DNA from: Acidobacteriota bacterium
GTDB taxonomy: Bacteria > Acidobacteriota > Vicinamibacteria > Vicinamibacterales > CAVVIG01
Assembly: GCA_003222535.1 (NCBI GenBank)
Contig: QHWJ01000246.1
Coordinates: 1 to 49,576 of the forward strand
Reading direction: 5' to 3'
DNA: 49,576 nucleotides
Part shown: positions 7,611 through 16,375 of the stretch, one piece after another
Numbering within the stretch: the first letter of the stretch is position 1
Layout of the letters: the number at the start of each line of letters is the position of its first letter
The notes under the pieces: generated by a model
Database searches by the model: none
Told to the model about the DNA's origin: nothing
What the model saw: only the letters and a program-made list of their open reading frames with translations
Position numbers and translations under genes: made by a program

Positions 7611-9680
7611 ATGCGTCCGATAGTCACACTCGCCGTGTTGGCGATCTCGTTCGGCGACACGCTCGTCCTGAGCCAGTCGACGGACGGGCTCGTCCAACGG
7701 AAGCCGAGCGTCCTGTTGATCACGCTCGACACGACCCGCGCGGATCGGATGGGGTTCCTCGGATCGACGCGCGGGCTGACGCCGGCGCTCGACGCGCTGG
7801 CGCGGACGTCGACGATCTTCACGCGGGCCTACGCGCAGGCACCGATCACGACCGTCTCGCATGCGACGATCCTCAGCGGCACGTATCCACTCTTCCATCG
7901 CGTCACCGACTTCGGGTCGCCGCTCCCGGCCACCGTGCCGTACCTGCCCGACTTGCTGCGCCGGCAGGGTTATCACACGGCCGCGTTCGTCGGCTCGCTC
8001 GTCCTGGATCCGAAGATCGGAACGGCGTCGGGCTTCGATCGCGGCTTCGACGTCTACGACGCCGGCTTCCGGATGAGAAGCCCCGGCGAGGATCGCTACC
8101 GGACGATCGAGCGGCGGGGCGACGAGGTGGCGTCGCGCGCGATCGCGTGGCTGACATCCGCCGGCCGCGAGCCCTACTTTCTGTGGGCGCATCTGTTCGA
8201 TCCGCACGATCCGTACGATCCGCCGCCGGATCTGGAACAGCGATTTCGGTCGGCGCCGTACGACGGGGAGATCGCATCGGTCGATCGGATCGTCGATCGG
8301 CTGGTGAAGGCCGCCGGCCCTGGCACGATCGTCGCCGTCGCCGCCGATCATGGGGAAGCGCTCGGCGGCCACGGCGAAGCGACGCACGGCGTGTTTCTGT
8401 ATGACGAGACGCTGCACGTTCCTCTCGTGATTCGGCTGCCCGGCGTGGGGCCCGGCTCCAGCCGGACCGCTCGACGTGTCACGACGCGGGTACGCCTCGC
8501 AGATCTTGCGCCGACGCTGCTCGATGCGGCCGGCCTCCCCCGTCCATCCGCGATGCAGGGCGAGTCGCTGATCCCCCTGGTCCGGCTGAAGCCGGACCCC
8601 ACGGGAACAACAGCTACTGGAACGACTGCGGCCGGAACGGGCGCGGTCCGGCTGGAGCCGGACACTGCCGGAACGACTGACGATCGACCGGCGTATGCCG
8701 AGACCGAATATCCGCGGCAGGCGTTCGGCTGGAGCATGCTCGCCTCGTGGCGAAGCGATCGGTTTCTTTTGGTGCGCGCACCAAGGCCCGAGTTGTACGA
8801 CGTGATCGCCGATCCGGGCGCGACGCGCAACCTCGCGGCCACTCGTCCACGCATTGTGGCCGGGCTGACCGCCGAGCTCGAGCAGTTCCTTGCTTGGTCG
8901 ACTGGGGCAGATGGGTCGCGTAGGTCAGGTGGGTCAGGTAGGTCGGGTGGGTCAGGTAGGTCGGGTGGGCCAGACAGGTCGGGTGGGGCGGGCGGGTCAG
9001 GTGGGGTGGCTGGCGCGCGCATCGATCCGGCGGTCGCCGAACGGCTGGCGTCGCTCGGGTACGTCGGCGGATCGGGGAGCACTCCGGCCGCCGGCGGAGT
9101 CGACCCCAAGGACCGCATCGCCGTCGCCAACACGCTGCACGACGCGATGATCGCCGTCGAGGACGCGCGGTTCGCGCGAGCGATTCCGTTGCTGGAGCAG
9201 GTGATTGCGCGCGAACCGGGAATTCCGATCGCCCAGCTCAACCTGGGCATCGCGCGGGCGCGGCAGAAACAGTATGCGCGGGCCGTGCCGCCGCTCACCC
9301 GAGCCGTCGCGCTGAAGACCGAAGATATGCGCGCGCATTACGAGCTCGCCTCCGCGCTGTACGAGACGGGCGATGTGACATCGGCCGCCCGCCACTTCGC
9401 GGTCGTCGCCTCGACGATGCCGGCGTGGGCCGATGCACGCTATTCGCTCGGATCCGTGTACGCGCGCATCGATCGGATCCCCGACGCGATCGCCGAGCTC
9501 CGCGCGGCCCTGGATCTCGAGCCGCGCCATTTCCGCGCGAACCTGCTGCTCGGCCGGATCCTCACGCTGCGCGGCGAGGCGCCTCTCGCAGTGCCGTACT
9601 TGAGAACGGCGGTGAATGTGCAGCCGGACTCGAGCGAGGCGAAGCAGTTCCTCGCCGAGGCCTTGAAGGACGGCAAATAG
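7611..9680 (+). CDS. Sulfatase/alkaline-phosphatase-fold protein with C-terminal TPR repeats
   Basis: 689 residues from ATG 7611, which opens a signal peptide (MRPIVTLAVLAISFGDTLVL). Earlier starts would translate a repeat block. Sulfatase core: VLLITLDTTRAD (metal Asp about 40), PITTVSHATILSGTYP (about 78-93), DHGEALGGHGEATHG. The position that holds the formylglycine Cys/Ser in true sulfatases (C-x-P-S-R) reads T-T-V-S-H, so classical sulfatase chemistry is unlikely; hydrolase activity through Thr, or loss of activity, are both possible. About residues 510-690 form TPR helices (IAQLNLGIARARQKQYARA). Two repeat insertions interrupt the protein in frame: a palindrome pair (about residues 323-352) and a Gly/Ser/Arg linker made of period-9 DNA (about 435-466). 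Confidence 0.88.
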   Translation: MRPIVTLAVLAISFGDTLVLSQSTDGLVQRKPSVLLITLDTTRADRMGFLGSTRGLTPALDALARTSTIFTRAYAQAPITTVSHATILSGTYPLFHRVTDFGSPLPATVPYLPDLLRRQGYHTAAFVGSLVLDPKIGTASGFDRGFDVYDAGFRMRSPGEDRYRTIERRGDEVASRAIAWLTSAGREPYFLWAHLFDPHDPYDPPPDLEQRFRSAPYDGEIASVDRIVDRLVKAAGPGTIVAVAADHGEALGGHGEATHGVFLYDETLHVPLVIRLPGVGPGSSRTARRVTTRVRLADLAPTLLDAAGLPRPSAMQGESLIPLVRLKPDPTGTTATGTTAAGTGAVRLEPDTAGTTDDRPAYAETEYPRQAFGWSMLASWRSDRFLLVRAPRPELYDVIADPGATRNLAATRPRIVAGLTAELEQFLAWSTGADGSRRSGGSGRSGGSGRSGGPDRSGGAGGSGGVAGARIDPAVAERLASLGYVGGSGSTPAAGGVDPKDRIAVANTLHDAMIAVEDARFARAIPLLEQVIAREPGIPIAQLNLGIARARQKQYARAVPPLTRAVALKTEDMRAHYELASALYETGDVTSAARHFAVVASTMPAWADARYSLGSVYARIDRIPDAIAELRAALDLEPRHFRANLLLGRILTLRGEAPLAVPYLRTAVNVQPDSSEAKQFLAEALKDGK
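8579..8663. repeat. Two palindromes of the CT-nn-AG family inside the sulfatase-like gene
   Basis: First palindrome 8579-8598: arms GGTCCGGCT and AGCCGGACC around GA. Second 8646-8663: arms GTCCGGCT and AGCCGGAC around GG. They are joined by degenerate GGAAC-type units and read in frame as VRLKPDPTG and VRLEPDTAG. The arms equal those at 30167-30184 and 33452-33469. Confidence 0.9.
8912..9008 (+). repeat. Period-9 array within coding sequence
   Basis: About ten degenerate GGTCAGGTA / GGTCGGGTG units inside the sulfatase-like gene. Nine bases are three codons, so the frame is kept and the product is a Gly/Ser/Arg linker (SGGSGRSGGSGRSGG) between the sulfatase-fold domain and the TPR domain. 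It is the only coding copy among the five period-9 arrays. Confidence 0.92.
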
Positions 9681-9709
9681 CAGTCTGCCCCAAGACAAGA
9701 TCTCTGACC

Positions 9710-9883
9710 GGTTCAGGATTCAAGGTTCAAGGTTCAAGGTTCGTTCGGGTTCAGGGTTCAAGGTTCGGAGTTCGAAGTTCTGCAGTTCCGGGTTCTGCGC
9801 GGGCTGGCGCCGTACACTGAACGTTGAACCGCGGACCGAGAACCTGGCAGGCAGGACCCGAACCAACCCTGAACCCTGAACCC
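9710..9883. repeat. Inverted pair of GGTTCAA-type arrays
   Basis: Left block 9710-9794 is built from GGTTCAA / GGGTTCA units. Right block 9817-9883 is built from the complement (GAACCCT, TGAACC). The two can fold onto each other with a loop of about 22 nt. It fills the space between the plus-strand sulfatase-like gene and the minus-strand Lon-domain gene, i.e. a convergent junction, where a bidirectional terminator would be expected. Confidence 0.85.
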
Positions 9884-9925
9884 TGTTGGTTGTCCTCAAA
9901 TGTGTCGCACGGGTGAGCGCGCGGT

Positions 9926-10558
9926 TCAGTGCGCGAAGTGGGAGAGACCGGGCGTCCGCGCCATCATGATCTTCATCTCGAGCAGCTCGACGAGCGCCGC
10001 CGCGCGCGTGCGGAGGCACGGCTGTTCGAGCAGCGCCTGTTTCTCCAGCGCCTCGAGGTCCAGATACTGCGCCAGTGCGTTCACCAGATCCTCGTCCGAC
10101 ATCGCGGACGGCGTCCTGTAGTCCCCTCCCGCCCGTTCGACGGCCGGCGACAGCATCGACTCGAGCTTCGACCGCTGGTTCCGGATCGCCGCCTCATCGT
10201 CCGCGCTGAGCCGCCGCTCCGGCAGCGGCTCGATGGACGCGCGGCGGTAGCTGCGCTCGTGGTCCTCGCCGACAATCCGGAACCGCTCGAGCCCGCGCAG
10301 CACGAGGTTGTACCGGCCGTCGGCCATGCGCTCGACATGCGTCAACACGCCGCTGCAGCCGACGGTGTAGACCGGCGGCCGCCCTTCGTAATCCCGCTCC
10401 CAGCCGGGCCGCAAAAGCACCATCCCGATCATCCGATCGCTGGCCACCGCGTCAGAAATCATCTCGCGGTACCGAGGCTCGAAGATGTGCAGCGGCAGGA
10501 ACACGTTGGGGAAGAGCACAACGTTGGGCAGCGGAAAGAGGGGAAGCAGATCGGCCAT
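9926..10558 (-). CDS. LON N-terminal (substrate-binding) domain protein
   Basis: 210 residues, about the length of stand-alone LON-N-domain proteins and lacking the ATPase and protease parts of Lon. The N-terminus is diagnostic: LPLFPLPNVVLFPNVFLPLHIFEPRYREM, then GMVLLRPGWE, TVGCSGVLTHVERMADGRYN and LVLRGLERFRI. In full Lon this domain recognises substrates; the role of free versions is poorly known. It is the last of three minus-strand genes, after the MoxR-type ATPase and the VWA protein, with a 136-bp repeat-filled gap before it. Cotranscription is plausible but not shown. Confidence 0.88.
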   Translation of the reverse strand: MADLLPLFPLPNVVLFPNVFLPLHIFEPRYREMISDAVASDRMIGMVLLRPGWERDYEGRPPVYTVGCSGVLTHVERMADGRYNLVLRGLERFRIVGEDHERSYRRASIEPLPERRLSADDEAAIRNQRSKLESMLSPAVERAGGDYRTPSAMSDEDLVNALAQYLDLEALEKQALLEQPCLRTRAAALVELLEMKIMMARTPGLSHFAH

Positions 10559-10569
10559 GCGAACGGTGC

Positions 10570-10697
10570 AAGTCAGAAGTCTGAAGTCTGAAGTTCGAAC
10601 TCTGAGTGGTCAGGGTTCGTATTTCGTAGTTCAGATTTCAGATTTCAGATTTCAGACTTCAGACTTCAGAGTTCAGACTTCAGACTTCAGACTTTCA
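10570..10697. repeat. Period-7 CAGACTT array with inverted arms
   Basis: Left arm 10578-10605 and right arm 10666-10693 are complementary at 26 of 28 positions, both built of AGTCTGA / TCAGACT units. Between them are further CAGATTT units. The array provides the TGA stop of the VWA gene on the minus strand (CTGAAAGT unit at 10695-10697) and separates it from the next gene. Confidence 0.9.
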
Positions 10698-11990
10698 GTG
10701 AATCGTTTTCGTCTTCTTGTCCATGTAGTCCATCAGGACGTACTGGCCGAGCGTGTACGGCGTCGTGAAGTACGCCTTGCCCTTGCAGATGTCGGCGACG
10801 CGGCGGACGAAGCTCACCAGATCGTAGTCGCGCGCGAGCATGAACGTGTTGATCATGATCCCGCTCTTCCGGCACGCCGCGACCTCGGCGCACGTCTCGG
10901 CGACGATGAACGGATCGAGGCCGAAGGCGTTCTTGTAGATGCGGCCGTCGGGCTGCGTGAGCGCCGACGGCTTGCCGTCGGTGATCATGATGATCTGCCG
11001 CATGTCCTTGCGCTGCCGGTCGAGAATCCGGCGGGAGAGGCGCAGCCCCTCGCGCGTGTTCGTATAGTACGGGCCGACGCGCACGCGTCCGAGCTCGGCC
11101 AGCGGAATCTCTTCCGCCGAGTCGTGAAAGAGCACGACTTTCAGCGCGTCACCCGGGTACTGCGCCTTGATCAGCTGCGCGAGCGCCAGCGCCACGCGCT
11201 TGGCCGGCGTGAACCGGTCCTCGCCGTACAGGATCATGCTGTGGCTGCAGTCGAGCATCAGCACCGTCGCGCAGGAGCTCTGGTACTCGCCCTGCACGAC
11301 CATCAGGTCGTCATGCCTGACGTGAATCTTGCGCGAGGCGGGAGGCTGGAGCGCGGGGTCCAGCGCTGCGCGTTCCCGCGCTTCGCGCTGCACGGCGTTC
11401 AGCAGCGTGCTCGCCGGATCGAGGTTCAGCGTGTCGCCGAATTCGTACGGCTTCGGCGCGCCGGTGGTTTCGACGCCGGTGGCCTGCTCGCGCGTGTCGT
11501 GACGGCCATAACTGCTCTTGCCGAGCGATCCCAGGAGGTCGCGCAGCGCGCGGTAGCCGAGGAAATCGAGCGCCTTGTCGGTCACCTCGAACGTGACCTG
11601 CGCGGGGGCATCGCGTCCGAATCCGCCGTCGCCCCGCCGCCGCTCGCGCTCCGCGTTCAGGTCAGGCGGCGTGGTGATGTAGCCCTGGTCCGCCATACGC
11701 TCGATGATCAGCTGAATCAGCTCTTCGAGCTTCGACCGCGCGTCTTCCTGGTCGCCGTCGGCCGGATCACCGAGCAGCCGCTCGATCGTGTCCTCCGGCA
11801 GCACGCCGCCGTTGAACAGCGCGTCCAGGATCGCATCGTGCAGCGCCTGCATCGTCCGCTCCTCGTCGTCCATGCCGTGCGGGTTGCCGAACCCGCTGGA
11901 GAGGAGCAAATCGGAGAGCTTCGACACCAGATCCTCGAGATCCAGGTCGTCGAGCTCGCTGCCGGTGAACTTGGTGTAGCGGTATTTCAT
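10695..11990 (-). CDS. VWA-domain protein of the CoxE/MoxR-partner type
   Basis: 431 residues. The C-terminal half is a von Willebrand A domain: LMLDCSHSM is the DxSxS metal-ion-dependent adhesion motif (about residue 245), [13 protein letters not shown] and [12 protein letters not shown] supply the later MIDAS Asp. The N-terminal half is acidic and helical ([19 protein letters not shown]) with no recognised domain. Upstream on the same strand is a MoxR-type AAA ATPase; MoxR-VWA pairs act as chaperones that insert metals or mature protein complexes. The target of this pair is not evident. The final codon is followed by a stop that belongs to a repeat unit. Confidence 0.9.
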   Translation of the reverse strand: MKYRYTKFTGSELDDLDLEDLVSKLSDLLLSSGFGNPHGMDDEERTMQALHDAILDALFNGGVLPEDTIERLLGDPADGDQEDARSKLEELIQLIIERMADQGYITTPPDLNAERERRRGDGGFGRDAPAQVTFEVTDKALDFLGYRALRDLLGSLGKSSYGRHDTREQATGVETTGAPKPYEFGDTLNLDPASTLLNAVQREARERAALDPALQPPASRKIHVRHDDLMVVQGEYQSSCATVLMLDCSHSMILYGEDRFTPAKRVALALAQLIKAQYPGDALKVVLFHDSAEEIPLAELGRVRVGPYYTNTREGLRLSRRILDRQRKDMRQIIMITDGKPSALTQPDGRIYKNAFGLDPFIVAETCAEVAACRKSGIMINTFMLARDYDLVSFVRRVADICKGKAYFTTPYTLGQYVLMDYMDKKTKTIH

Positions 11991-12000
11991 GAACGTTGTT

Positions 12001-12093
12001 GGGACTGGGGACTAGGGGACTAGGGGACTAGGGACTACGGTCGAGACGCCGAGCGTTGAAGTCCCCCAGTCCCCAGTCCCCAGGTCCCCTAGT
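12001..12093. repeat. Inverted pair of GGGGACT arrays
   Basis: Left block 12001-12036 repeats GGGGACTA. Right block 12060-12093 repeats the complement AGTCCCC. The loop between them is about 23 nt. On the minus strand the first unit (TAGGGGACC) supplies the TAG stop of the MoxR-type gene at 12089-12091. Confidence 0.9.
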
Positions 12094-13579
12094 TGTAATA
12101 CTTCTTCTTTCCCGACGGTATCCGGATCTCGTCGTCGTGCGTGGCTTCTTCCCGGCGCGCGCTTCGGCGTGGTGCCGGTTCGCCGGCGGAGTAACCGCGA
12201 TCGTCGCTGCGGCTGATCTTTTTCTGGGCGTACAGCCCCTCGAGGACGAAGTCGAGGGCCGACGCGACGGCCGGGGCGGCGGCGCCGCCGGACAGACCGG
12301 CCTGCGTCGCCAGCTCGCGCAACCCCTGGACGGCGCGCGCCCGGGCGATCAGGTCGTCGGCGGAGGAGCTGTCGCTGAGCGGCAGCGATCCGCCCACGTC
12401 GAACCATTCGACGACGGGGCGCGTGTCCACGCCGTCGAACATGCCGGTGAACACGGAGCCGACGGCGGATCGAATCAGGTCGCGCGCGATCTGTTCCGCG
12501 CCGCGCAGCTCGCCTTCATACTCGAGCTCGAACTTGCCGGTGATCGACGGCAGCGCGGCGTAGACGTCGGTGACGCGCGGCACGACGAGCGGCTCGCCGT
12601 GCGCCAGCGCGCGGCGTTCGGCGTTCGAGACGACGAGCTCGAGGGTGGTGATCGGAAGCCGCTGGCTGACGCCGGATCGCTTGTCGATCTTGCGATCGGA
12701 CCGCGCCTGGAACGCGATCTCTTCGACCACTTCGCGGACGTAGGCGGGGATCTCGACCTTCAGCGCGCCGGTGCGCTCGGTCCACGCTTCCTGCTTCGTA
12801 ATCGCCATCGCGTGGCCGCGCGTCACGGGATAGTGCGTGCGGATCTCCGAGCCGATGCGGTCCTTGAGCGGCGTGATGATCTTCCCGCGCGCCGTGTAGT
12901 CCTCCGGGTTCGCCGTGAAGACGAGCATGACGTCGAGCTTCAGCCGGATCGGATAGCCCTTAATCTGGACGTCGCCTTCCTGCAGGATATTGAACAGGCC
13001 GACCTGGATCTTGCCGGCGAGATCGGGCAGCTCGTTGATCGCGAAGACGCCCCGGTTCGCCCGCGGCAGCAGCCCGTAATGCATCGTCAGCTCGTCGGAG
13101 AGGTTCAGCCCCGACTCGGCGGCCTTGATGGGATCGATGTCGCCGACCATGTCCGCGATCGTCACATCCGGCGTCGCCAGCTTTTCGACGAACCGCTCCT
13201 CGCGCCGCAGCCAGCCGATCGGGAGGCGGTCGCCTTCCTTCGCGGCGCGCGCGCGGCACGCGGCGCAGAGCGGCGCCACCGGGTCGTCGTGGATCTCGCA
13301 GCCGGGCACGACCGGGATCCGTTCGTCCAGCAGATCGACGAGGCCCCGCAGAATGCGGCTCTTCGCCTGACCCCGCAGGCCGAGCAGAATGAAATTGTGG
13401 CGCGACAGGATCGCGTTGACGAGTTGCGGAATCACCGTCTCGTCGTAGCCGATGATGCCGGGGAAGAGCGTCTGGCCCGCTCTCAGCTTGCAGACCAGGT
13501 TGTCGCGGACTTCCTGTTTGACCGGCCGCGAGCGATAGCCCGACTGACGCAGGTCACCGAGAGTCTCAATGGCCGTCAT
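12089..13579 (-). CDS. MoxR / Mg-chelatase-type AAA+ ATPase
   Basis: 496 residues. The P-loop region reads [14 protein letters not shown] (Walker A with Ala before the Lys rather than Gly), and the Walker B region [16 protein letters not shown]. Later [22 protein letters not shown] is typical of the chelatase/MoxR clade of AAA+ proteins. A short Cys-rich insert, [15 protein letters not shown], may bind a metal. It is the first gene of a minus-strand set with the VWA protein and the LON-domain protein. Known: MoxR-VWA pairs remodel or metallate partners. Inferred: the same here. ATP hydrolysis should be tested, given the altered Walker A. Confidence 0.9.
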   Translation of the reverse strand: MTAIETLGDLRQSGYRSRPVKQEVRDNLVCKLRAGQTLFPGIIGYDETVIPQLVNAILSRHNFILLGLRGQAKSRILRGLVDLLDERIPVVPGCEIHDDPVAPLCAACRARAAKEGDRLPIGWLRREERFVEKLATPDVTIADMVGDIDPIKAAESGLNLSDELTMHYGLLPRANRGVFAINELPDLAGKIQVGLFNILQEGDVQIKGYPIRLKLDVMLVFTANPEDYTARGKIITPLKDRIGSEIRTHYPVTRGHAMAITKQEAWTERTGALKVEIPAYVREVVEEIAFQARSDRKIDKRSGVSQRLPITTLELVVSNAERRALAHGEPLVVPRVTDVYAALPSITGKFELEYEGELRGAEQIARDLIRSAVGSVFTGMFDGVDTRPVVEWFDVGGSLPLSDSSSADDLIARARAVQGLRELATQAGLSGGAAAPAVASALDFVLEGLYAQKKISRSDDRGYSAGEPAPRRSARREEATHDDEIRIPSGKKKYYN

Positions 13580-13641
13580 GAACCGATTCTAACCGAACTA
13601 GACTACCGACTTGTGTGGTGAGTTTGACGCTTCTGTACTCC

Positions 13642-13697
13642 GCTCATCCCGAGCCTGTCGAAGGATGAGCTGATTCGCTCGCGGTTCGACAGGCTCG
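13642..13697. repeat. REP-like inverted repeat GAGCCTGTCGAA
   Basis: GAGCCTGTCGAA (13651-13662) is followed by its exact complement TTCGACAGGCTC (13685-13696). Around the first copy, GCTCATCC (13642-13649) pairs with GGATGAGC (13663-13670). The same core recurs at 17242-17283 and 25765-25776. This type of REP is seen in many unrelated bacterial genomes. It fills the space between the divergent MoxR-type and GDPD genes. Confidence 0.85.
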
Positions 13698-13761
13698 CCA
13701 CGAGAGCCGCGTGACGCGATCTCGATCTCGCCACGCGAGCGGCTCCGATCAGCTGACGTCG

Positions 13762-14490
13762 ATGCATCCGTTTTTTTCATCGTCCCGTCCGCTCGTGTTT
13801 GCCCACCGTGGCGGCTCCGCGCTGGCGCCGGAGAACACAATCACCGCGTTCGACAACGGTCTGGCGCTCGGGTCCGACGGCCTCGAGCTGGACGTGCGAC
13901 TCTCACGTGACGGCGCGGTTGTCGTCCATCACGATCGGACCCTCGATCGCACCACGACCCTGCGCGGACCGATTGCGGACCGGACCGCGAATGAGTTGCG
14001 GCGCGCCGGCGTCCCGGTGCTGGCCGACGTCCTGGCCCGCTATCGCGAGGCGCGAATCATCATCGACTTGAAGGTCGACCGTTCCGCGCTGGCGGACGCG
14101 ACCATCGACGCGATCCGCCGGGCCGATGCCGTCGAGCGTGTCTGTCTCGCCTCGTTCGGGCGGCGTGTCCTTCGGGCCGCGCGGGCGCTCGATCCGGACA
14201 TCGCGACGAGCGCGGCGCGCGAGGAGGTGCGATGGGCGTTGTACCGGTCGTGGTGCCGATGGCCGGTCTCGCGCGCGGCGTACGCCGGCTATCAGGTGCC
14301 GGAAGCCGCCGGGCGGACGCGCGTGGTGTCGGCGCCGTTCGTCGCGGCGGCGCATCGCGCCGGGCTCGGCGTGCAGGTATGGACGGTCGACTGCGAAGAG
14401 GACGCGCGCCGTCTGATCGGCTGGGGTGTAGACGGGTTGATCACGGATCGGCCCGATCGCATCGTGCCCCTTGTGCTACGCGGAGGATAG
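13762..14490 (+). CDS. Glycerophosphodiester phosphodiesterase (GDPD family)
   Basis: 242 residues from the ATG at 13762. An upstream ATG at 13711 is in frame, but the added residues would come from DNA next to the REP element and precede the conserved core. Motifs: FAHRGGSALAPENTITAF (catalytic His-Arg and Glu), LELDVRLSRDGAVVVHHD (metal-binding Glu/Asp and catalytic His), IIIDLKV, and the closing VQVWTVD / GVDGLITDRPD. The family hydrolyses glycerophosphodiesters to glycerol-3-phosphate and an alcohol. No signal peptide is evident, so it is probably cytoplasmic. The dehydratase gene starts 3 bp downstream, so the two are probably cotranscribed. Confidence 0.92.
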   Translation: MHPFFSSSRPLVFAHRGGSALAPENTITAFDNGLALGSDGLELDVRLSRDGAVVVHHDRTLDRTTTLRGPIADRTANELRRAGVPVLADVLARYREARIIIDLKVDRSALADATIDAIRRADAVERVCLASFGRRVLRAARALDPDIATSAAREEVRWALYRSWCRWPVSRAAYAGYQVPEAAGRTRVVSAPFVAAAHRAGLGVQVWTVDCEEDARRLIGWGVDGLITDRPDRIVPLVLRGG

Positions 14491-14493
14491 ATC

Positions 14494-15459
14494 ATGCAGG
14501 CTCCGACTCTGGCCGACGTCTACGCCGCGCGCGAACGGGTGTACCGCGTCGTTCGCCCGACGCCGCTCATGCGGCACCCGCTGCTCGCCGCCGAAACCGG
14601 CCTCGACCTTCTCGTCAAGCACGAGAATCACAACCCGACGGGCGCGTTCAAGGTGCGCGGCGGGCTGAACCTGATCGGCAGCCTCTCGCCAAAGGAGAAG
14701 CGCGGCGTGATCACCGCCACGACCGGGAATCACGGCCAATCGATTGCGCTCGCCTGCCAGCGCGACGGCGTGCCGTGCACCATCGTCACACCGATCGGCA
14801 ACAATCCGGAGAAGAACGCTGCGATGCGGGCCTTCGGCGCCGAGCTCATCGAGTTCGGCCGCGACTTCGACGAAGCGCGCGAACGGGTGGAGCAGCTCCA
14901 GCACGACCGCGGGCTGCGCTACGTCCATTCCGCCAACGAACCGCTCCTGATCGCGGGCGTGGCGACCTACGCGCTCGAGATCTTCGAGGAGCAGCCGGAC
15001 GCGGACGTCATTCTCGTCCCGATCGGCGGCGGCAGCGGCGCGTGCGGGTGCACGCTCGTGCGAACCGGGCTCGGCAGCCGAGCGAGAGTGATCGGCGTCC
15101 AGGCCGAGCGGGCGGACGCTTTCGCCCGATCCTGGAAGGGCGACACGCGCATCGTCGGCGAGAAGGCCGACACGTTCGCGGAAGGCATGGCGACGCGTGT
15201 CACCTTCGATCTGACCTTCGGCATCCTGAAGAAGGAGCTCGACGACGTTGTCTCGCTCACTGAGGACGAGCTCGCAGAGGGTGTGCGGCTCGCGCTCCGC
15301 GCGACGCACAACCTCGCGGAAGGGGCGGGCGCGGCGCCGCTGATGGCGGCGATAAGGCTGCGCGACGAGCTGCGGGGGAAGAAGGTCGTCTGCGTGATGA
15401 GCGGCGGCAACGTCGATCGCGCGACGCTCGCACGCATTCTCGCGGACACGCTCGCCTGA
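14494..15459 (+). CDS. Threonine/serine dehydratase (PLP fold type II)
   Basis: 321 residues, usual for catabolic-type dehydratases that lack the ACT regulatory domain. KHENHNPTGAFKVRGG contains the PLP-binding Lys; TTGNHGQSIA and IPIGGGSGACG-type glycine loops hold the cofactor (as VPIGGGSGACG), and VVCVMSGGNVD closes the fold. The product would deaminate threonine or serine to a 2-oxoacid. Related enzymes include serine racemase, so substrate choice is open. It starts 3 bp after the GDPD gene. The TGA stop sits inside a CTGAAAGG repeat that continues into the spacer. Confidence 0.9.
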   Translation: MQAPTLADVYAARERVYRVVRPTPLMRHPLLAAETGLDLLVKHENHNPTGAFKVRGGLNLIGSLSPKEKRGVITATTGNHGQSIALACQRDGVPCTIVTPIGNNPEKNAAMRAFGAELIEFGRDFDEARERVEQLQHDRGLRYVHSANEPLLIAGVATYALEIFEEQPDADVILVPIGGGSGACGCTLVRTGLGSRARVIGVQAERADAFARSWKGDTRIVGEKADTFAEGMATRVTFDLTFGILKKELDDVVSLTEDELAEGVRLALRATHNLAEGAGAAPLMAAIRLRDELRGKKVVCVMSGGNVDRATLARILADTLA

Positions 15460-15525
15460 AAGGCTCGCGCTCCTGGTTTTGCGGAAAGGCTCGCGCTCCG
15501 CGTTTGCTGAAAGAGTCGCGCGCGG
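15456..15525 (+). repeat. Three degenerate copies of a CTGAAAGGCTCGCGCTCC element
   Basis: Copies start at 15456, 15482 and 15507 (spacing 26 and 25 bp). The first contains the TGA stop of the dehydratase, and the third reaches the stop of the convergent TonB-like gene. A fourth copy lies at 16341-16358. The reverse complement resembles the palindrome at 17069-17089. Confidence 0.8.
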
Positions 15526-16206
15526 TCACCGGTCCTGCAGCGTGAAATTCACGGTGACGGTCATGACGACCGGCACGGGCACGCCATTGAGCAGCGTTGG
15601 CGTGAACACCCATTGCCGCACGGCCTCGACGGCGGCCTGATCCAGCAGCGGAATCGAACGGAGAACGCGCACGGATTCGACGTGCCCACGCGCATCGATG
15701 ACCGCTTCGAGAATGACCACGCCTTCTTTCCGCGCCGATTGCGCCAGCGCGGGATACAGCGGACGAACGTCCACTACCTTTCTCGGCGGCTGCATGCCCG
15801 AGTGCAAATGAATCGGTGTTTGAGCGGGCGCCGGCGGCGGAGGCGGGATGCGCTCGATCGTCCCGACATTGAGCCCTGACTCCAGGCCGCGCGCGACGCC
15901 GACGGCATCCAGAAGGCCCCCGGGTGAGCCGCCGCTTTCGCGTTCTGTTTCCGGTGCGATGTCGGTCGGCGCATCGACCGGCGCGACGTCTGGTTCGATC
16001 CCGAGGGTCGGTCCGCCGCCACGAGCCGCGCGCGTGTGCGAAGGCCGGAGCGGAACGTCAATGACGCGAATGATCTGTGCGCCGTCGAACGTCACCGGGC
16101 GTCTGGGCGTGGGAAGCGTTCCGACCGCGAGCACTTGCGCGATCAGCGTCGCCGTGACGACAACCGCGTGAACGACGACGGAGCAGAGCGTGAAGACGCG
16201 CCGCAT
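15526..16206 (-). CDS. TonB-like energy transducer family protein
   Basis: 226 residues from the ATG ending at 16206. An earlier in-frame ATG at 16236 exists, but a GGGGGAG ribosome-like site lies just before the chosen one, though unusually close (about 2 nt). The N-terminus is one membrane helix (FTLCSVVVHAVVVTATLIA). A long Pro/Gly-rich periplasmic linker follows, then the TonB C-terminal domain at about 145-226: VVDVRPLYPALAQSARKEG, VVILEAVIDARGHV, AAVEAVRQWVFTPTLLNG. Such proteins couple inner-membrane proton-motive force to outer-membrane receptors, two of which lie 8-15 kb away. No exbB/exbD is in the window. Confidence 0.88.
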   Translation of the reverse strand: MRRVFTLCSVVVHAVVVTATLIAQVLAVGTLPTPRRPVTFDGAQIIRVIDVPLRPSHTRAARGGGPTLGIEPDVAPVDAPTDIAPETERESGGSPGGLLDAVGVARGLESGLNVGTIERIPPPPPAPAQTPIHLHSGMQPPRKVVDVRPLYPALAQSARKEGVVILEAVIDARGHVESVRVLRSIPLLDQAAVEAVRQWVFTPTLLNGVPVPVVMTVTVNFTLQDR

Positions 16207-16340
16207 GGCTCCCCCTGACGTGGTGCGTTCATGCACTCACGTCACGTTGGACACCATGCCGCGATGGAGGTTCCAGTGCCCTCGACGTTTGCAAGACGCC
16301 GTACGCGAGCTTTCCGCCGAGCGAACGACGCTCGCCTCGC

Positions 16341-16359
16341 CTGAAAGGCTTGCGCTCCA
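16341..16359 (+). repeat. Single CTGAAAGGCTTGCGCTCC element
   Basis: One copy of the element seen three times at 15456-15525, with a single C-to-T difference in the core. It lies in the 169-bp space between the divergent-looking starts of the TonB-like gene and the end of the uracil-DNA glycosylase gene. Nothing else was recognised in that space. Confidence 0.7.
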
Positions 16360-16375
16360 TGAACCTGTAGAACGG

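Noticed and set aside
8580-9010. Frameshift or assembly error in the sulfatase-like gene at the repeats
   Set aside because: The frame stays open across both repeat blocks and recognisable TPR sequence follows in the same frame.
10485-12023. 512-residue plus-strand open frame opposite the VWA gene
   Set aside because: Composition is that of an antisense shadow; the minus-strand VWA protein has MIDAS motifs.
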